A stretch of 28,249 nt of DNA from QHXN01 sp032162705 (GTDB taxonomy: Bacteria; Acidobacteriota; Blastocatellia; Pyrinomonadales; Pyrinomonadaceae): NCBI GenBank assembly GCA_032162705.1, contig JAVRON010000044.1, positions 1 to 28,249 of the forward strand. Direction: 5' to 3'. Made by a program: the position numbers and the translations under genes. Shown piece by piece: positions 6,798-13,904 of this stretch. Under the pieces are notes generated by a model. That model did not search any database, was not told where the DNA came from, and saw nothing but the letters and a program-made list of their open reading frames with translations. Within the stretch, counting starts at the first letter, position 1, and every line of letters begins with the position of its first letter.

Positions 6798-6878
6798 GAG
6801 AGGTCAGAGGCCGGAGGTCAGAGGTCAGTTGGAGCTACTGCTTTTCACTGACCTCTGACCTCTGACCTCCGGCCTCTG
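6798..6878. repeat. Heptamer-arm hairpin 4 (family C), rplU/rpmA gap
   Basis: Units AGAGGTC and GGAGGTC. GAGGTCAGAGGTCAGT (6814-6829) pairs perfectly with the start of the right arm (6847-6862), and CAGAGGCCG (6805-6813) pairs with 6870-6878. The right arm has exactly one more 7-nt unit, which would bulge out: direct evidence of gain or loss of a unit. Confidence 0.9.
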
Positions 6879-6880
6879 TT

Positions 6881-7192
6881 TTATCCGATTGAATCGATCT
6901 TGACTGTCGTGTAATTCTGCCGGTGGCCCTGCCTGCGCTTGTACTGCTTGCGGCGCTTCTTTTTGAAGACGATGATCTTGATGCCGCGGCCATGGTCAAC
7001 GACAGTTGCGGTGACACGCGCGCCCTCTACCGCAGGCGAGCCGACGAGCACGCCGCCCTCGCCGCCGCCGACAACGAGCGCTTCAAGCTCGACCGTGTCG
7101 CCGGCCTGCTTGTCGAGCGTCGGCACGCGAACGGTCGCGCCCTCTTCGACGCGGAACTGCTTGCCGCCCGAACGAATGATTGCGTAAGCCAT
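6881..7192 (-). CDS. rplU: 50S ribosomal protein L21
   Basis: 103 aa, normal length. The N-terminus MAYAIIRSGGKQFRVEEG and the C-terminal signature FKKKRRKQYKRRQGHRQNYTTVKI are diagnostic. I start at 7192 because GGAGGAG lies 7 nt upstream; the frame remains open 11 codons further but without support. L21 binds 23S rRNA domain I. The gene has its own strong promoter candidate and a leader stem-loop, so it begins the rplU-rpmA-obg-nadD-rsfS unit. Confidence 0.98.
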   Translation of the reverse strand: MAYAIIRSGGKQFRVEEGATVRVPTLDKQAGDTVELEALVVGGGEGGVLVGSPAVEGARVTATVVDHGRGIKIIVFKKKRRKQYKRRQGHRQNYTTVKIDSIG

Positions 7193-7213
7193 TTCTCTCT
7201 GCTCCTCCCACAC

Positions 7214-7232
7214 AGGCGAGGTCATCTCGCCT
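7214..7232 (-). promoter_or_regulatory. Stem-loop in the rplU leader
   Basis: AGGCGAG (7214-7220) and CTCGCCT (7226-7232) form a perfect 7-bp stem with a 5-nt loop, between the candidate promoter and the rplU Shine-Dalgarno. Autoregulatory L21 leaders are known in other bacteria; whether this small hairpin has such a role is inference. Confidence 0.5.
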
Positions 7233-7246
7233 CAGAAAAGTCCTTC

Positions 7247-7275
7247 ATTATAAAGACGATACCGGGGCCAGTCAA
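7247..7275 (-). promoter_or_regulatory. Sigma-70 type promoter for rplU operon
   Basis: On the minus strand TTGACT (7270-7275), a 17-nt spacer and a perfect TATAAT (7247-7252) match the housekeeping consensus. Transcription would begin near 7240 and run through rplU, rpmA and obg. It is the best promoter-like sequence I saw in the window. Confidence 0.75.
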
Positions 7276-7276
7276 A

Positions 7277-7309
7277 CCGCCGTGGCGGCCTTTTTCCGAG
7301 GCCCGGCGG
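7277..7309 (-). terminator. Candidate terminator of accBC overlapping the rplU promoter
   Basis: CCGCC/GGCGG and GGCCT/AGGCC pairs form a stem with internal loops, just after the accC stop. On the minus strand it is followed by TTTGACT, so its short U-tract is also part of the -35 element of the rplU promoter. Stem irregularity keeps confidence moderate. Confidence 0.45.
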
Positions 7310-7316
7310 CATGCCT

Positions 7317-8702
7317 TTACGCGCCGCCCGAGGCGGCCAGCTCACCCTGATTTTTGCGCCGCTCGAAGAACTCCTCCATGAAGCGCGTCGTGTATTCACC
7401 CGCGCGGAAGTATGGGTCTTCGATGATCGCGCGATGAAGCGGGATGGTCGTCTTGATGCCCTCGACGACCATCACTTCGAGCGCACGGCGCATGCGCGCC
7501 AACGCAACTTCGCGCGTGCGCGCGTGGACGATCAGCTTGGCGATGAGCGAGTCGTAGTAGGGCGGCACGACGTAACCGGGATAGGCTGCCGTGTCGAGTC
7601 GGACTCCGGGGCCGCCCGGCGCGTTGTAGGCTGTAATCCTGCCGGGGCTTGGCGCGAACGTCTGCGGGTCTTCGGCGTTGATACGACACTCGATGGAGTG
7701 GCCGACGAAGAGCACGTCCGACTGCTTGTACCAGAGCGGGTCGCCTTGTGAGACGAGAATCTGGTTGCGCACGATGTCGGCGAGCGTAATCATCTCGGTC
7801 ACGGGATGCTCGACCTGTATGCGCGTGTTCATCTCCATGAAGTAGAACTGGCCGTCCTCGTCTAAGAGGAACTCGATGGTTCCGGCGCTCGAATAGCCGA
7901 CGCGCTTGCATGCCTCGACCGCCGACGTGCCCATCTGCTCGCGCAGTTCCGCGGTGAGCACGGGCGAGGGTGCTTCCTCGATGAGCTTCTGGTGACGGCG
8001 CTGGATGGAGCAGTCGCGCTCGCCCAGATGGATGCAGTTGCCGTGCTCGTCGGCGAGCACTTGAATCTCGATGTGGCGCGGGTTCTCGATGTACTTCTCG
8101 ACGTAGATGTCGCCGTTCTTGAAAGCCGCCGACGCCTCGTTCGAGGCGGTCTGCATCGCGGGCCCTAGTTCTTCCTCGGAGCGGACGATTCTCATGCCGC
8201 GCCCGCCGCCGCCCGCCGCCGCCTTGATGATGACGGGATAGCCGATCTCGCGTACGAGAGAGCGTGCCTCTTCCTCACTCTTTAAAGGCTCAGGACTTCC
8301 GGGCAGGACGGGCAACCCGGCCTCTTTCATCGCGCGCCGTGCCTCGACCTTGTCGCCCATCATGCGTATCACGTTGGGGCGCGGGCCGATGAATTTGACG
8401 TTGCACGCCTCGCAGATTTCGGCGAACTGCGCCGACTCGGCAAGGAAGCCGTAGCCGGGGTGGATGGCATCGACGTTGGTGATTTCAGCGGCGGCGATGA
8501 CCGAGGGGATGTTGAGGTAGCTCTGCGCGGAGGTCGCGCCGCCGATGCAGACGGCCTCGTCGGCGAAGCGCACGTGAAGCGAGTCGCGGTCGGCGGTCGA
8601 GTGGACGGCGACCGTCTGGATGCCCATCTCCTTGCACGTCCAGATAATGCGGCAGGCGATCTCGCCGCGGTTCGCGATCAGGATTTTGCGGAATCTTCTC
8701 AT
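7317..8702 (-). CDS. accC: Acetyl-CoA carboxylase, biotin carboxylase subunit
   Basis: 461 aa, slightly longer than E. coli AccC. It carboxylates the biotin on BCCP with ATP and bicarbonate, the first half-reaction of malonyl-CoA and fatty acid synthesis. The N-terminal domain starts MRRFRKILIANRGEIACRII; the ATP-grasp glycine loop KAAAGGGGRGMRIV is near 160-173, and the catalytic block MEMNTRIQVEHPVTE near 290-304, with the RDCSIQRRHQK segment between. The last about 15 residues form a small extra tail. It follows accB as is usual, with a family C hairpin between them. Confidence 0.98.
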   Translation of the reverse strand: MRRFRKILIANRGEIACRIIWTCKEMGIQTVAVHSTADRDSLHVRFADEAVCIGGATSAQSYLNIPSVIAAAEITNVDAIHPGYGFLAESAQFAEICEACNVKFIGPRPNVIRMMGDKVEARRAMKEAGLPVLPGSPEPLKSEEEARSLVREIGYPVIIKAAAGGGGRGMRIVRSEEELGPAMQTASNEASAAFKNGDIYVEKYIENPRHIEIQVLADEHGNCIHLGERDCSIQRRHQKLIEEAPSPVLTAELREQMGTSAVEACKRVGYSSAGTIEFLLDEDGQFYFMEMNTRIQVEHPVTEMITLADIVRNQILVSQGDPLWYKQSDVLFVGHSIECRINAEDPQTFAPSPGRITAYNAPGGPGVRLDTAAYPGYVVPPYYDSLIAKLIVHARTREVALARMRRALEVMVVEGIKTTIPLHRAIIEDPYFRAGEYTTRFMEEFFERRKNQGELAASGGA

Positions 8703-8708
8703 ATCAAT

Positions 8709-8793
8709 AGAGGTCAGAGGTCGGAGGTCAGAGGTCAGTGAAAAGCAGGCACGTTGTCTTTCACTGACCTCTAGCCTCCGACCTCTGGCCTCT
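8709..8793. repeat. Heptamer-arm hairpin 5 (family C), accB/accC gap
   Basis: 35-bp arms (8709-8743 and 8759-8793) with 3 mismatches, units AGAGGTC/GGAGGTC, 15-nt loop. On the mRNA the first arm base falls in the TGA stop of accB. Confidence 0.92.
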
Positions 8794-9503
8794 CATTTCT
8801 TAACCCCGAACAAAGGCTGGCCGTACTCGACCGGCTGGCCGTTCTCGACGTAAATCTTGGCGATGGTGCCTGTCGTCTCAGCCTGTATCTCGTTCATCAA
8901 CTTCATCGCCTCAATGATACAGACGACCATGTCTGGCTCGACCTGTGAGCCGACCCTGACGAACGACTCGGCGGTCGGCGAGGCCGCGCGGTAGAACGTC
9001 CCGACGATGGGCGAGGTGATGATGTGCAGCTCCTCTTCGGGAACTTCCGCGGCGGCCTGCGGCGCGCTCTCGCCACCCGGCGCAGCCGCACCGACGGCGT
9101 GCGCTCCGGAGGCCGACTGCATAGCCATGAGCGGATTGGGCGCATGGGTCGAGGGCGCAGCCGACGCGGGGGCCGGGTTGCGGCTGAGGCGGATGCGTAT
9201 GTCTGCGTTCTCGAACTCGAAGTCGGTCAGGTTGTGAGTCGTAAAGAGTTCGGTCAGCTCGCGCAGCTCATCCATATTGAGCGTCGATTCGGAGCGACGT
9301 TGTGGTGCTTGCGGCTGCCTCTGTTCGGGGCGACCGCCACCACCGCCGCCGCGCCGCCTGCGACCGTGACGTGCTCCGCGCTCTTCGCCCACGTCGCTGC
9401 TGCTCGCGTCTGCCGTCTGCGGTGCGGCAGCCGTGCCTGTGGTCGTGCCGCTGCCCTTTTCCCCTCCCCGTGGTTGCGTCTTATTCTGATCGCTCATACT
9501 CAT
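8793..9503 (-). CDS. accB: Biotin carboxyl carrier protein of acetyl-CoA carboxylase (BCCP), extended N-terminus
   Basis: 236 aa. The classical protein begins near residue 77 (MDELRELTELFTTHNLTDFE). A flexible Ala/Pro linker follows, and the biotinyl domain is at 160-236, with the biotinylation motif IEAMKLMNE and biotin lysine K201. The preceding 76 residues are an additional Arg/Gly/Gln-rich segment with a run of glycines (52-57). I keep the long start because GGAGG lies 6 nt before the ATG at 9503 and no such signal was noticed near the internal ATG. The extension looks disordered; a role in nucleic acid or protein binding would be speculation. It lies after the alpha-operon terminator and pairs with accC. 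Confidence 0.95.
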   Translation of the reverse strand: MSMSDQNKTQPRGGEKGSGTTTGTAAAPQTADASSSDVGEERGARHGRRRRGGGGGGRPEQRQPQAPQRRSESTLNMDELRELTELFTTHNLTDFEFENADIRIRLSRNPAPASAAPSTHAPNPLMAMQSASGAHAVGAAAPGGESAPQAAAEVPEEELHIITSPIVGTFYRAASPTAESFVRVGSQVEPDMVVCIIEAMKLMNEIQAETTGTIAKIYVENGQPVEYGQPLFGVKK

Positions 9504-9570
9504 CTTCTGCCTCCGGAGGTGTGCGCCGAAAAAGCGTGCGCGTTCGGTCGCGTGCTTCGACGCAAGAGAA

Positions 9571-9614
9571 AAGCCCCTTCGACGCTTGCCGAGCGAGGCG
9601 GGCGCGTGGGGCTT
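9571..9614 (-). terminator. Intrinsic terminator after rplQ, end of the alpha operon
   Basis: AAGCCCC (9571-9577) pairs with GGGGCTT (9608-9614). The inner ACGC/GCGT and GCC/GGC pairs extend the stem. On the minus strand the stem is followed by TTCTCTT, giving a U-rich tract. It lies in the 223-nt gap between rplQ and accB, one of the larger gaps, where no heptamer repeat is present. Confidence 0.68.
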
Positions 9615-9726
9615 ATCCGTTCTACGGGCGTCGGTACTGCTTCCCGGTCGGGAGCGCGCCTGGAAAAGCTTACAAAGGGGACTGCTTCGGCGGCGCGCTC
9701 CGGCCCGGTCTTACGCCCTGCTCTAG

Positions 9727-10386
9727 CTACTTCGACTCCTGCTCGGCTGCGGTCGATTCGGTTTTCTGAGAGCGGCGACCCCCGCCCTCTTCCTTCTTCT
9801 TCCTGGTCGAGTCGGCGGAGGAAGTCTCGGCCTTGCCGCCCGGCTTCGCAGTCTTCTTTTTGCCGGAGGAGGCCGACTTGGCCTTCTTCGACTCGGCTGC
9901 GACGGCGTCGCGCTCGCGCGGATTATCGACCAGCTCGATGATGGCTAACTCCGCGTTATCCCCGTCGCGATGGCCCAGGCGAATGATGCGCGTGTAGCCG
10001 CCCGGTCGCTCCGCGTAACGCTTGCCGAGTTCGCCGAAGAGGCGCTGTAATGCGGCGACGCCTGCGGTGCGCGGCGCGCGCGGCTGGCCGCGCTTGCCAG
10101 CGGAGACGGCCTGCTGGCGGTTGCCCGCGTGGAAGAACGAGGCGGCCTGACGGCGGAGGTGGAGCGATTGCGCCGCCGCCTCGGTGTCTTCGCCCTGCAA
10201 GGTGCTCGCGCGCTTCGCCAGCGTGATGACGCGCTCGACGAAGGGCCGCAGTTCCTTCGCCTTCGGCACGGTTGTGACGATGCGCTCGTCGCGCGCGTTA
10301 ATCAGCGAAGTCGCGAGGTTCCGAAGCATCGACATGCGGTGCTCGCTCGTGCGGCCCAGCTTCCTGTGTGCATTCAAGTGTCGCAT
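9727..10386 (-). CDS. rplQ: 50S ribosomal protein L17, with insertion and long basic tail
   Basis: 219 aa, against about 120-130 in most bacteria. The N-terminal core MRHLNAHRKLGRTSEHR...LRNLATSLI is canonical, and the C-terminal core block GGYTRIIRLGHRDGDNAELAIIELV is present. Between them is an insertion of about 40-50 residues, a variant seen in some phyla. After the core lies a tail of about 60 residues rich in Lys, Ser, Ala and Glu. I start at 10386, the canonical N-terminus; the open frame beyond it only reads the repeat arm. The gene ends the alpha operon, with a terminator candidate downstream. Confidence 0.97.
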   Translation of the reverse strand: MRHLNAHRKLGRTSEHRMSMLRNLATSLINARDERIVTTVPKAKELRPFVERVITLAKRASTLQGEDTEAAAQSLHLRRQAASFFHAGNRQQAVSAGKRGQPRAPRTAGVAALQRLFGELGKRYAERPGGYTRIIRLGHRDGDNAELAIIELVDNPRERDAVAAESKKAKSASSGKKKTAKPGGKAETSSADSTRKKKEEGGGRRSQKTESTAAEQESK

Positions 10387-10392
10387 AACTTT

Positions 10393-10462
10393 ATAAGTGA
10401 TGAGTGTTGAGTGATACGTGATGAGATGCGCGCTGTTTCTTATCACTCATCACTCATCACTT
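10393..10462. repeat. Heptamer-arm hairpin 6 (family A), rpoA/rplQ gap
   Basis: Arms 10393-10415 and 10440-10462 pair over 23 bp with one mismatch, units AGTGATA/AGTGATG, with extra units in the 24-nt loop. It fills the space from just after the rpoA stop to the rplQ leader. Confidence 0.9.
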
Positions 10463-10473
10463 ATCACTTGTCT

Positions 10474-11532
10474 TTATTCTTCGTCCTCGTCGCCGTCGGG
10501 ATACTCGCTGAGGTCGATGTCGCTGCCGCCGGAGCCGGGGATCGGATTGCCCTGCTCGTCGAAGGCCATGCCGAAGTCAAGCCCCATCCCGTGCAAGATT
10601 TCCTTGATCTCGTTCAGAGACTTCTTGCCGAAGTTCTTCGTGGCGAGCATCTCGCGCTCGCTCCGCTGGACGAGGTCGCGGATGGAGCGGATGTTGGCGT
10701 TCTTCAGGCAGTTGTATGAACGGACAGACAACTCAAGCTCATCGACCGAGCGGTCGAGCACGTCGTTGCGGGGCAGCGGCGGTCGCTCGATGTTCTGGTA
10801 GGCGAACTCGTCTGTGTCTTCCTCGAAGTTGATGAAGATCTGCATGTGATCCTTAATCAGCTTCGCGGCGAGACCGATGGCGTCGTCCGGCTTGACCGAG
10901 CCGTCCGTCCAGACTTCAATCGTCAACTTGTCGAACTCGGTGTTCTGACCCAGACGCGCGGCCTCGACCGTGTAGTTGACCTTCTTGACGGGCGTATGAA
11001 CGGAGTCAATCGGGATGTAGCCCAAAGAGAGGTCTTCGTCGAAGTTGCGCTCGGCGGTAACGTAACCGCGACCGCGTCTGAGACGCATCTCGATGGTGAG
11101 CGAGCCGCCCTCGCTGACGGTCGCGATGTAGACGGTGGGGTCGAGGATTTCCACATCGGCGTCGGCTTCGATGTCGGCGGAAGTCACCTCGCCCGCGCCG
11201 TCGCGGTGAATCGTCAGCGTCTTCGCCTCCGTGCCGTGTAGCTTGAAGGGAATCTGCTTGAGGTTGAGAATCACGTCGGTCGCGTCCTCGACCACTCCGC
11301 GGATGGAAGAGAACTCGTGTTCGACGCCCTCGATCTTGACGGCGGTGATGGCCGCGCCCTCAATCGAAGAGAGGAGCGCGCGCCTGAGAGAGTTCCCGAT
11401 GGTCGTGCCGAAGCCACGCTCGAACGGCTGCGCCGAGAAGCGGCCGTAGCGCTCCGTCAAAGTCTCGGCCTCGACGGCGAGGCGGCGCGGCATCTGAAAA
11501 CCCGTCCAGAGGTTGTGTTGATCCATTGCCAT
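10474..11532 (-). CDS. rpoA: DNA-directed RNA polymerase subunit alpha
   Basis: 352 aa. The N-terminal domain (about 1-235) begins with a short leader and then carries FGTTIGNSLRRALLSSIEGAA, the dimerisation and assembly block. The C-terminal domain (about 255-320) has SVRSYNCLKNANIRSIRDLV and KNFGKKSLNEIKEIL, the two helix-hairpin-helix parts that bind UP elements and activators. An acidic tail follows (YPDGDEDEE). I start at the ATG at 11532, preceded by AAGG at 9 nt; the frame is open 24 codons further without a signal. It is in the standard alpha-operon position between rpsD and rplQ. Confidence 0.98.
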   Translation of the reverse strand: MAMDQHNLWTGFQMPRRLAVEAETLTERYGRFSAQPFERGFGTTIGNSLRRALLSSIEGAAITAVKIEGVEHEFSSIRGVVEDATDVILNLKQIPFKLHGTEAKTLTIHRDGAGEVTSADIEADADVEILDPTVYIATVSEGGSLTIEMRLRRGRGYVTAERNFDEDLSLGYIPIDSVHTPVKKVNYTVEAARLGQNTEFDKLTIEVWTDGSVKPDDAIGLAAKLIKDHMQIFINFEEDTDEFAYQNIERPPLPRNDVLDRSVDELELSVRSYNCLKNANIRSIRDLVQRSEREMLATKNFGKKSLNEIKEILHGMGLDFGMAFDEQGNPIPGSGGSDIDLSEYPDGDEDEE

Positions 11533-11630
11533 AGTCAATAACCTTCGTATGAAAAAAGGCAGCCAATACGTAGGCGACACGCACCCGCAGCCCGTCGACT
11601 GCAAGGGCGCGCGTCGCCACGATGCTCGTG

Positions 11631-12272
11631 TTACTTGCTGTAAAGCTCGACGATGAGCTGCTCGTTGATCGAGCGGTCAATGTCGTCGCGCACCGGTAGA
11701 GTCACGACGCGCGCGCTCATCTCCGCCCCGTCGGCGGGCGTGATCCAATTCGGACGACCGCGTCCCCCGGCGGTCTGCCACGCACCCTCGACGTGCGCGT
11801 TCTTGCGGCTCGCCTCCTTGACGCCGACCGTGTCGCCCGCCTTGATCTGGAAGGAAGGGATATCGACCTTGCGCCCGTTGACCTCGATGTGCCCGTGGTT
11901 GACGAGTTGACGTGCCTGACGGCGTGACGTGGAGAAGCCCGCGCGATAGACCGCGTTGTCGAGGCGGCGCTCAAGCAGCGACAGGAGGTTCTCGCCCGTG
12001 ATGCCCTTCATGCGTGCGGCGCGCTCAAAGTAGTTGCGGAACTGCCCTTCGAGGACGAAGTAGATACGCTTGACCTTCTGCTTCTCGCGCAACTGGAGGC
12101 CGTAACCTTGCAGCGCCTTGCCACGGCGCATGGTGTTACCGTGCTGTCCGGGCGGCTGCGTGCCGCGCTTCTCAATCGGGCAGGACGGCTTGAAACAGCG
12201 GTCGCCCTTCAGAAATAATTTCGCACCTTCGCGGCGGCACAGACGGCACACCGCACTACGATACCTAGCCAC
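11631..12272 (-). CDS. rpsD: 30S ribosomal protein S4 (zinc-binding form)
   Basis: 213 aa. S4 binds 16S rRNA early in 30S assembly and in many bacteria represses its own operon. The N-terminus keeps four cysteines (C9, C12, C26, C31), the zinc-binding form. The S4 RNA-binding domain is seen in LERRLDNAVYRAGFSTSRRQARQLVNHGHIEVNGRKVDIPS. The start is GTG at 12272 with GGAGG 9 nt upstream. A short hairpin ends directly at that Shine-Dalgarno, and a family A heptamer hairpin lies beyond it. The 98-nt gap to rpoA holds no repeat I can see. Confidence 0.98.
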   Translation of the reverse strand: MARYRSAVCRLCRREGAKLFLKGDRCFKPSCPIEKRGTQPPGQHGNTMRRGKALQGYGLQLREKQKVKRIYFVLEGQFRNYFERAARMKGITGENLLSLLERRLDNAVYRAGFSTSRRQARQLVNHGHIEVNGRKVDIPSFQIKAGDTVGVKEASRKNAHVEGAWQTAGGRGRPNWITPADGAEMSARVVTLPVRDDIDRSINEQLIVELYSK

Positions 12273-12286
12273 TTCTTTTTGCCTCC

Positions 12287-12319
12287 GGTCTAAATTTCAG
12301 ACGGAAAAGTTTACAGACC
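12287..12319 (-). promoter_or_regulatory. Short leader hairpin next to the rpsD Shine-Dalgarno
   Basis: GGTCT (12287-12291) and AGACC (12315-12319) close a hairpin with a weaker AAATTT/AAGTTT continuation. In the mRNA it ends immediately before the GGAGG of rpsD. It is not heptameric. A translational control site, for instance for S4 itself, is possible but unproved. Confidence 0.35.
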
Positions 12320-12363
12320 GCGCGACCCGGCGAGCGGCCCTTCATCCTTTAGGTCATAAGAAA

Positions 12364-12434
12364 GTGATGAGTGATAAGTGATGAGTGATGAGACACAGCG
12401 TCCCTCTTATCACTCATTACTTATCACTTATCAC
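12364..12434. repeat. Heptamer-arm hairpin 7 (family A), rpsK/rpsD gap
   Basis: 30-bp arms (12364-12393, 12405-12434) with 3 mismatches, units AGTGATA/AGTGATG, 11-nt loop. It begins 8 nt after the rpsK stop. Confidence 0.92.
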
Positions 12435-12441
12435 CGGTTCG

Positions 12442-12843
12442 TTAAACTCTGCGCCGCTTCGGCGGACGGCAGCCGTTATGCGGGATCGGGGTCGTGTCGC
12501 GAATCGTCGTGACGCGGATGCCCGCGCTGTTGATGGCGCGGATGGCCGACTCTCGCCCGCCGCCCGGGCCTTTGACGTGCACCTCGGCCTGCTGCATCCC
12601 GACCTCTTTGGCCTTGTTCGCGGCCTCATAGGCGGCCTGCTGCGCGGCGAAGGGCGTGCCCTTGCGTGAGCCGCGGAAACCGCGTGCGCCCGACGATGAC
12701 TGCGCGATCAAGTTCCCCTCGGTGTCCGTGATGGAGATCAGCGTGTTGTTGAACGACGCCGCGATATGCACGATCCCGACGGGGATGTTCTTCTTTTCCT
12801 TCTTGCGAAAAGTCTTCTTCTTACCGGTTGTAGCTTTTGCCAT
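12442..12843 (-). CDS. rpsK: 30S ribosomal protein S11
   Basis: 133 aa. Typical S11 blocks: GIVHIAASFNNTLISITD, SSGARGFRGSRKGTPFAAQQAA, the conserved VKGPGGGRESAIRAI, and the C-terminal TTIRDTTPIPHNGCRPPKRRRV. It lines the mRNA exit region of the 30S platform. A Lys-rich head of about 15 residues precedes the core. GAGG is placed just before the start and touches the family B hairpin. Confidence 0.98.
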   Translation of the reverse strand: MAKATTGKKKTFRKKEKKNIPVGIVHIAASFNNTLISITDTEGNLIAQSSSGARGFRGSRKGTPFAAQQAAYEAANKAKEVGMQQAEVHVKGPGGGRESAIRAINSAGIRVTTIRDTTPIPHNGCRPPKRRRV

Positions 12844-12851
12844 AAATCCTC

Positions 12852-12924
12852 AGAGGCTAGGGACTAGAGGCTAGGGGCTAGTTGAAGCTAATTGCTAGTC
12901 TCTAGCCTCTAGTCCCAAGTCTCT
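12852..12924. repeat. Heptamer-arm hairpin 8 (family B), rpsM/rpsK gap
   Basis: Arms 12852-12881 and 12895-12924, units AGAGGCT/AGGGACT/AGAGACT, about 26 of 30 paired with most differences purine transitions. The left arm overlaps the CCTCAG edge that contains the rpsK Shine-Dalgarno on the other strand. Confidence 0.92.
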
Positions 12925-12929
12925 CATTC

Positions 12930-13313
12930 CTACTTCTTGCCCGGTGCCTTCTTCTTGGCGACCGTTGCGCGGCGCGGGCCCTTGCGGGTGCGCGCGTTGG
13001 TGTGAGTACGCTGCCCGCGCACGGGCAGGCCGCGACGGTGGCGCAGGCCGCGGTAGCAGCCGATGTCCATGAGCCGCTTGATGTCCATCTGGACGCGTTT
13101 GCGCAAGTCGCCCTCGACATCGCCCTGACCCTCGATGGTCTGGCGGATGCGATTCAACTGAGCCTCGTCCAGATCGCGCACGCGTACGTCGGGGCTGACC
13201 TGCGACTCCGTCAGGATGGAGGTCGCGCGCGAGCGTCCGATGCCGTAAATGTACGTCAGTCCGATTCCGATCCGCTTGTTGACCGGAAGGTCAACGCCGA
13301 CTATACGAGCCAT
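12930..13313 (-). CDS. rpsM: 30S ribosomal protein S13
   Basis: 127 aa. MARIVGVDLPVNKRIGIGLTYIYGIGRSRA and the C-terminal GLRHRRGLPVRGQRTHTNARTRKG are diagnostic. S13 sits in the 30S head and touches the 50S subunit and the P-site tRNA. A Lys-rich tail (KKKAPGKK) ends the protein. It begins the alpha operon after rpmJ, with a family D hairpin upstream. Confidence 0.98.
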   Translation of the reverse strand: MARIVGVDLPVNKRIGIGLTYIYGIGRSRATSILTESQVSPDVRVRDLDEAQLNRIRQTIEGQGDVEGDLRKRVQMDIKRLMDIGCYRGLRHRRGLPVRGQRTHTNARTRKGPRRATVAKKKAPGKK

Positions 13314-13346
13314 TTCAGTTCTCTCTCCGAGCCTTGCTTAAAGAAA

Positions 13347-13427
13347 ATTTGCGATTTTAGATGTTTGATTGGAAGCTGGCCGTCCCGCCATTTTCAATCG
13401 AAAGTCAAAAATCTAAAATCAAAAATT
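13347..13427. repeat. Heptamer-arm hairpin 9 (family D), rpmJ/rpsM gap
   Basis: Arms at about 13347-13374 and 13391-13427 using AGATTTT/TGATTTT variants; the outer 15-16 bp pair well and the inner part is eroded. It ends four bases from the rpmJ stop. Confidence 0.85.
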
Positions 13428-13430
13428 CCG

Positions 13431-13544
13431 TTACCCCTGACGCTGCTTGTGCTTGGGGTTCGTGCAGATCACTCTCACCACACCCTTGCGATGGATGACC
13501 TTACAGTTGTCGCACATCTTCTTGACCGAAGCCCTAACCTTCAT
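13431..13544 (-). CDS. rpmJ: 50S ribosomal protein L36 (zinc-binding form)
   Basis: 37 aa, the normal size for L36. It has the zinc ligands C11, C14, C27 and H32 in the pattern CDNC...ICTNPKHKQRQG, so it is the zinc-dependent form. Start MKVRASVKKMC is canonical. It lies between infA and rpsM as in most bacteria. Confidence 0.97.
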   Translation of the reverse strand: MKVRASVKKMCDNCKVIHRKGVVRVICTNPKHKQRQG

Positions 13545-13581
13545 TGCTTTCTCACCCCTTCCGGGAATCGTCCAGCCTGTG

Positions 13582-13803
13582 TCACTTGTAGCGATACGTG
13601 ATCCGCCCGCGGCTCAGGTCGTACGGCGAAAGCTCGACCAGCACCCGGTCGCCCGGCAGAATGCGTATGAAGTTCTTGCGCATCTTGCCTGAGACGTGCG
13701 CGAGTACCTTGTGCTGGCTTTCCTCCAACTCGACGCGAAACATCGCGTTCGGCAAAGTCTCAAGGACTTTTGCCATCACCTCTATCGCTTCTTCTTTCGC
13801 CAT
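13582..13803 (-). CDS. infA: Translation initiation factor IF-1
   Basis: 73 aa, a single S1-like OB fold. MAKEEAIEVMAKVLETLPNA, the HKVLAHVSGKMRKNFIRILPGD block and the terminal LSPYDLSRGRITYRYK are typical. IF-1 occupies the 30S A site during initiation. It lies between map and rpmJ, the usual spc position, and a promoter candidate lies upstream in the 101-nt gap. Confidence 0.98.
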   Translation of the reverse strand: MAKEEAIEVMAKVLETLPNAMFRVELEESQHKVLAHVSGKMRKNFIRILPGDRVLVELSPYDLSRGRITYRYK

Positions 13804-13853
13804 AGCCTGCGAGCGTCTCTAGCTTAAAACTTGACTAGGCTGGCAAACTGCGA

Positions 13854-13882
13854 ATAATAACACACCAACCGTCCGCCTCCAA
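13854..13882 (-). promoter_or_regulatory. Extended -10 promoter candidate before infA
   Basis: On the minus strand TGTTATTAT (extended -10, TATTAT at 13854-13859) has TTGGAG at 17-nt spacing (13877-13882). It would give infA-rpmJ and the alpha operon a promoter separate from map. The -35 matches only in its TTG. Confidence 0.5.
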
Positions 13883-13904
13883 ACCGCCGCAGTCGTCTCT
13901 CTCT

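Noticed and set aside
11533..11630. Possible repeat in the 98-nt rpsD/rpoA gap
   Set aside because: No heptamer units or long palindrome are visible; only the rpoA ribosome binding site is supported.
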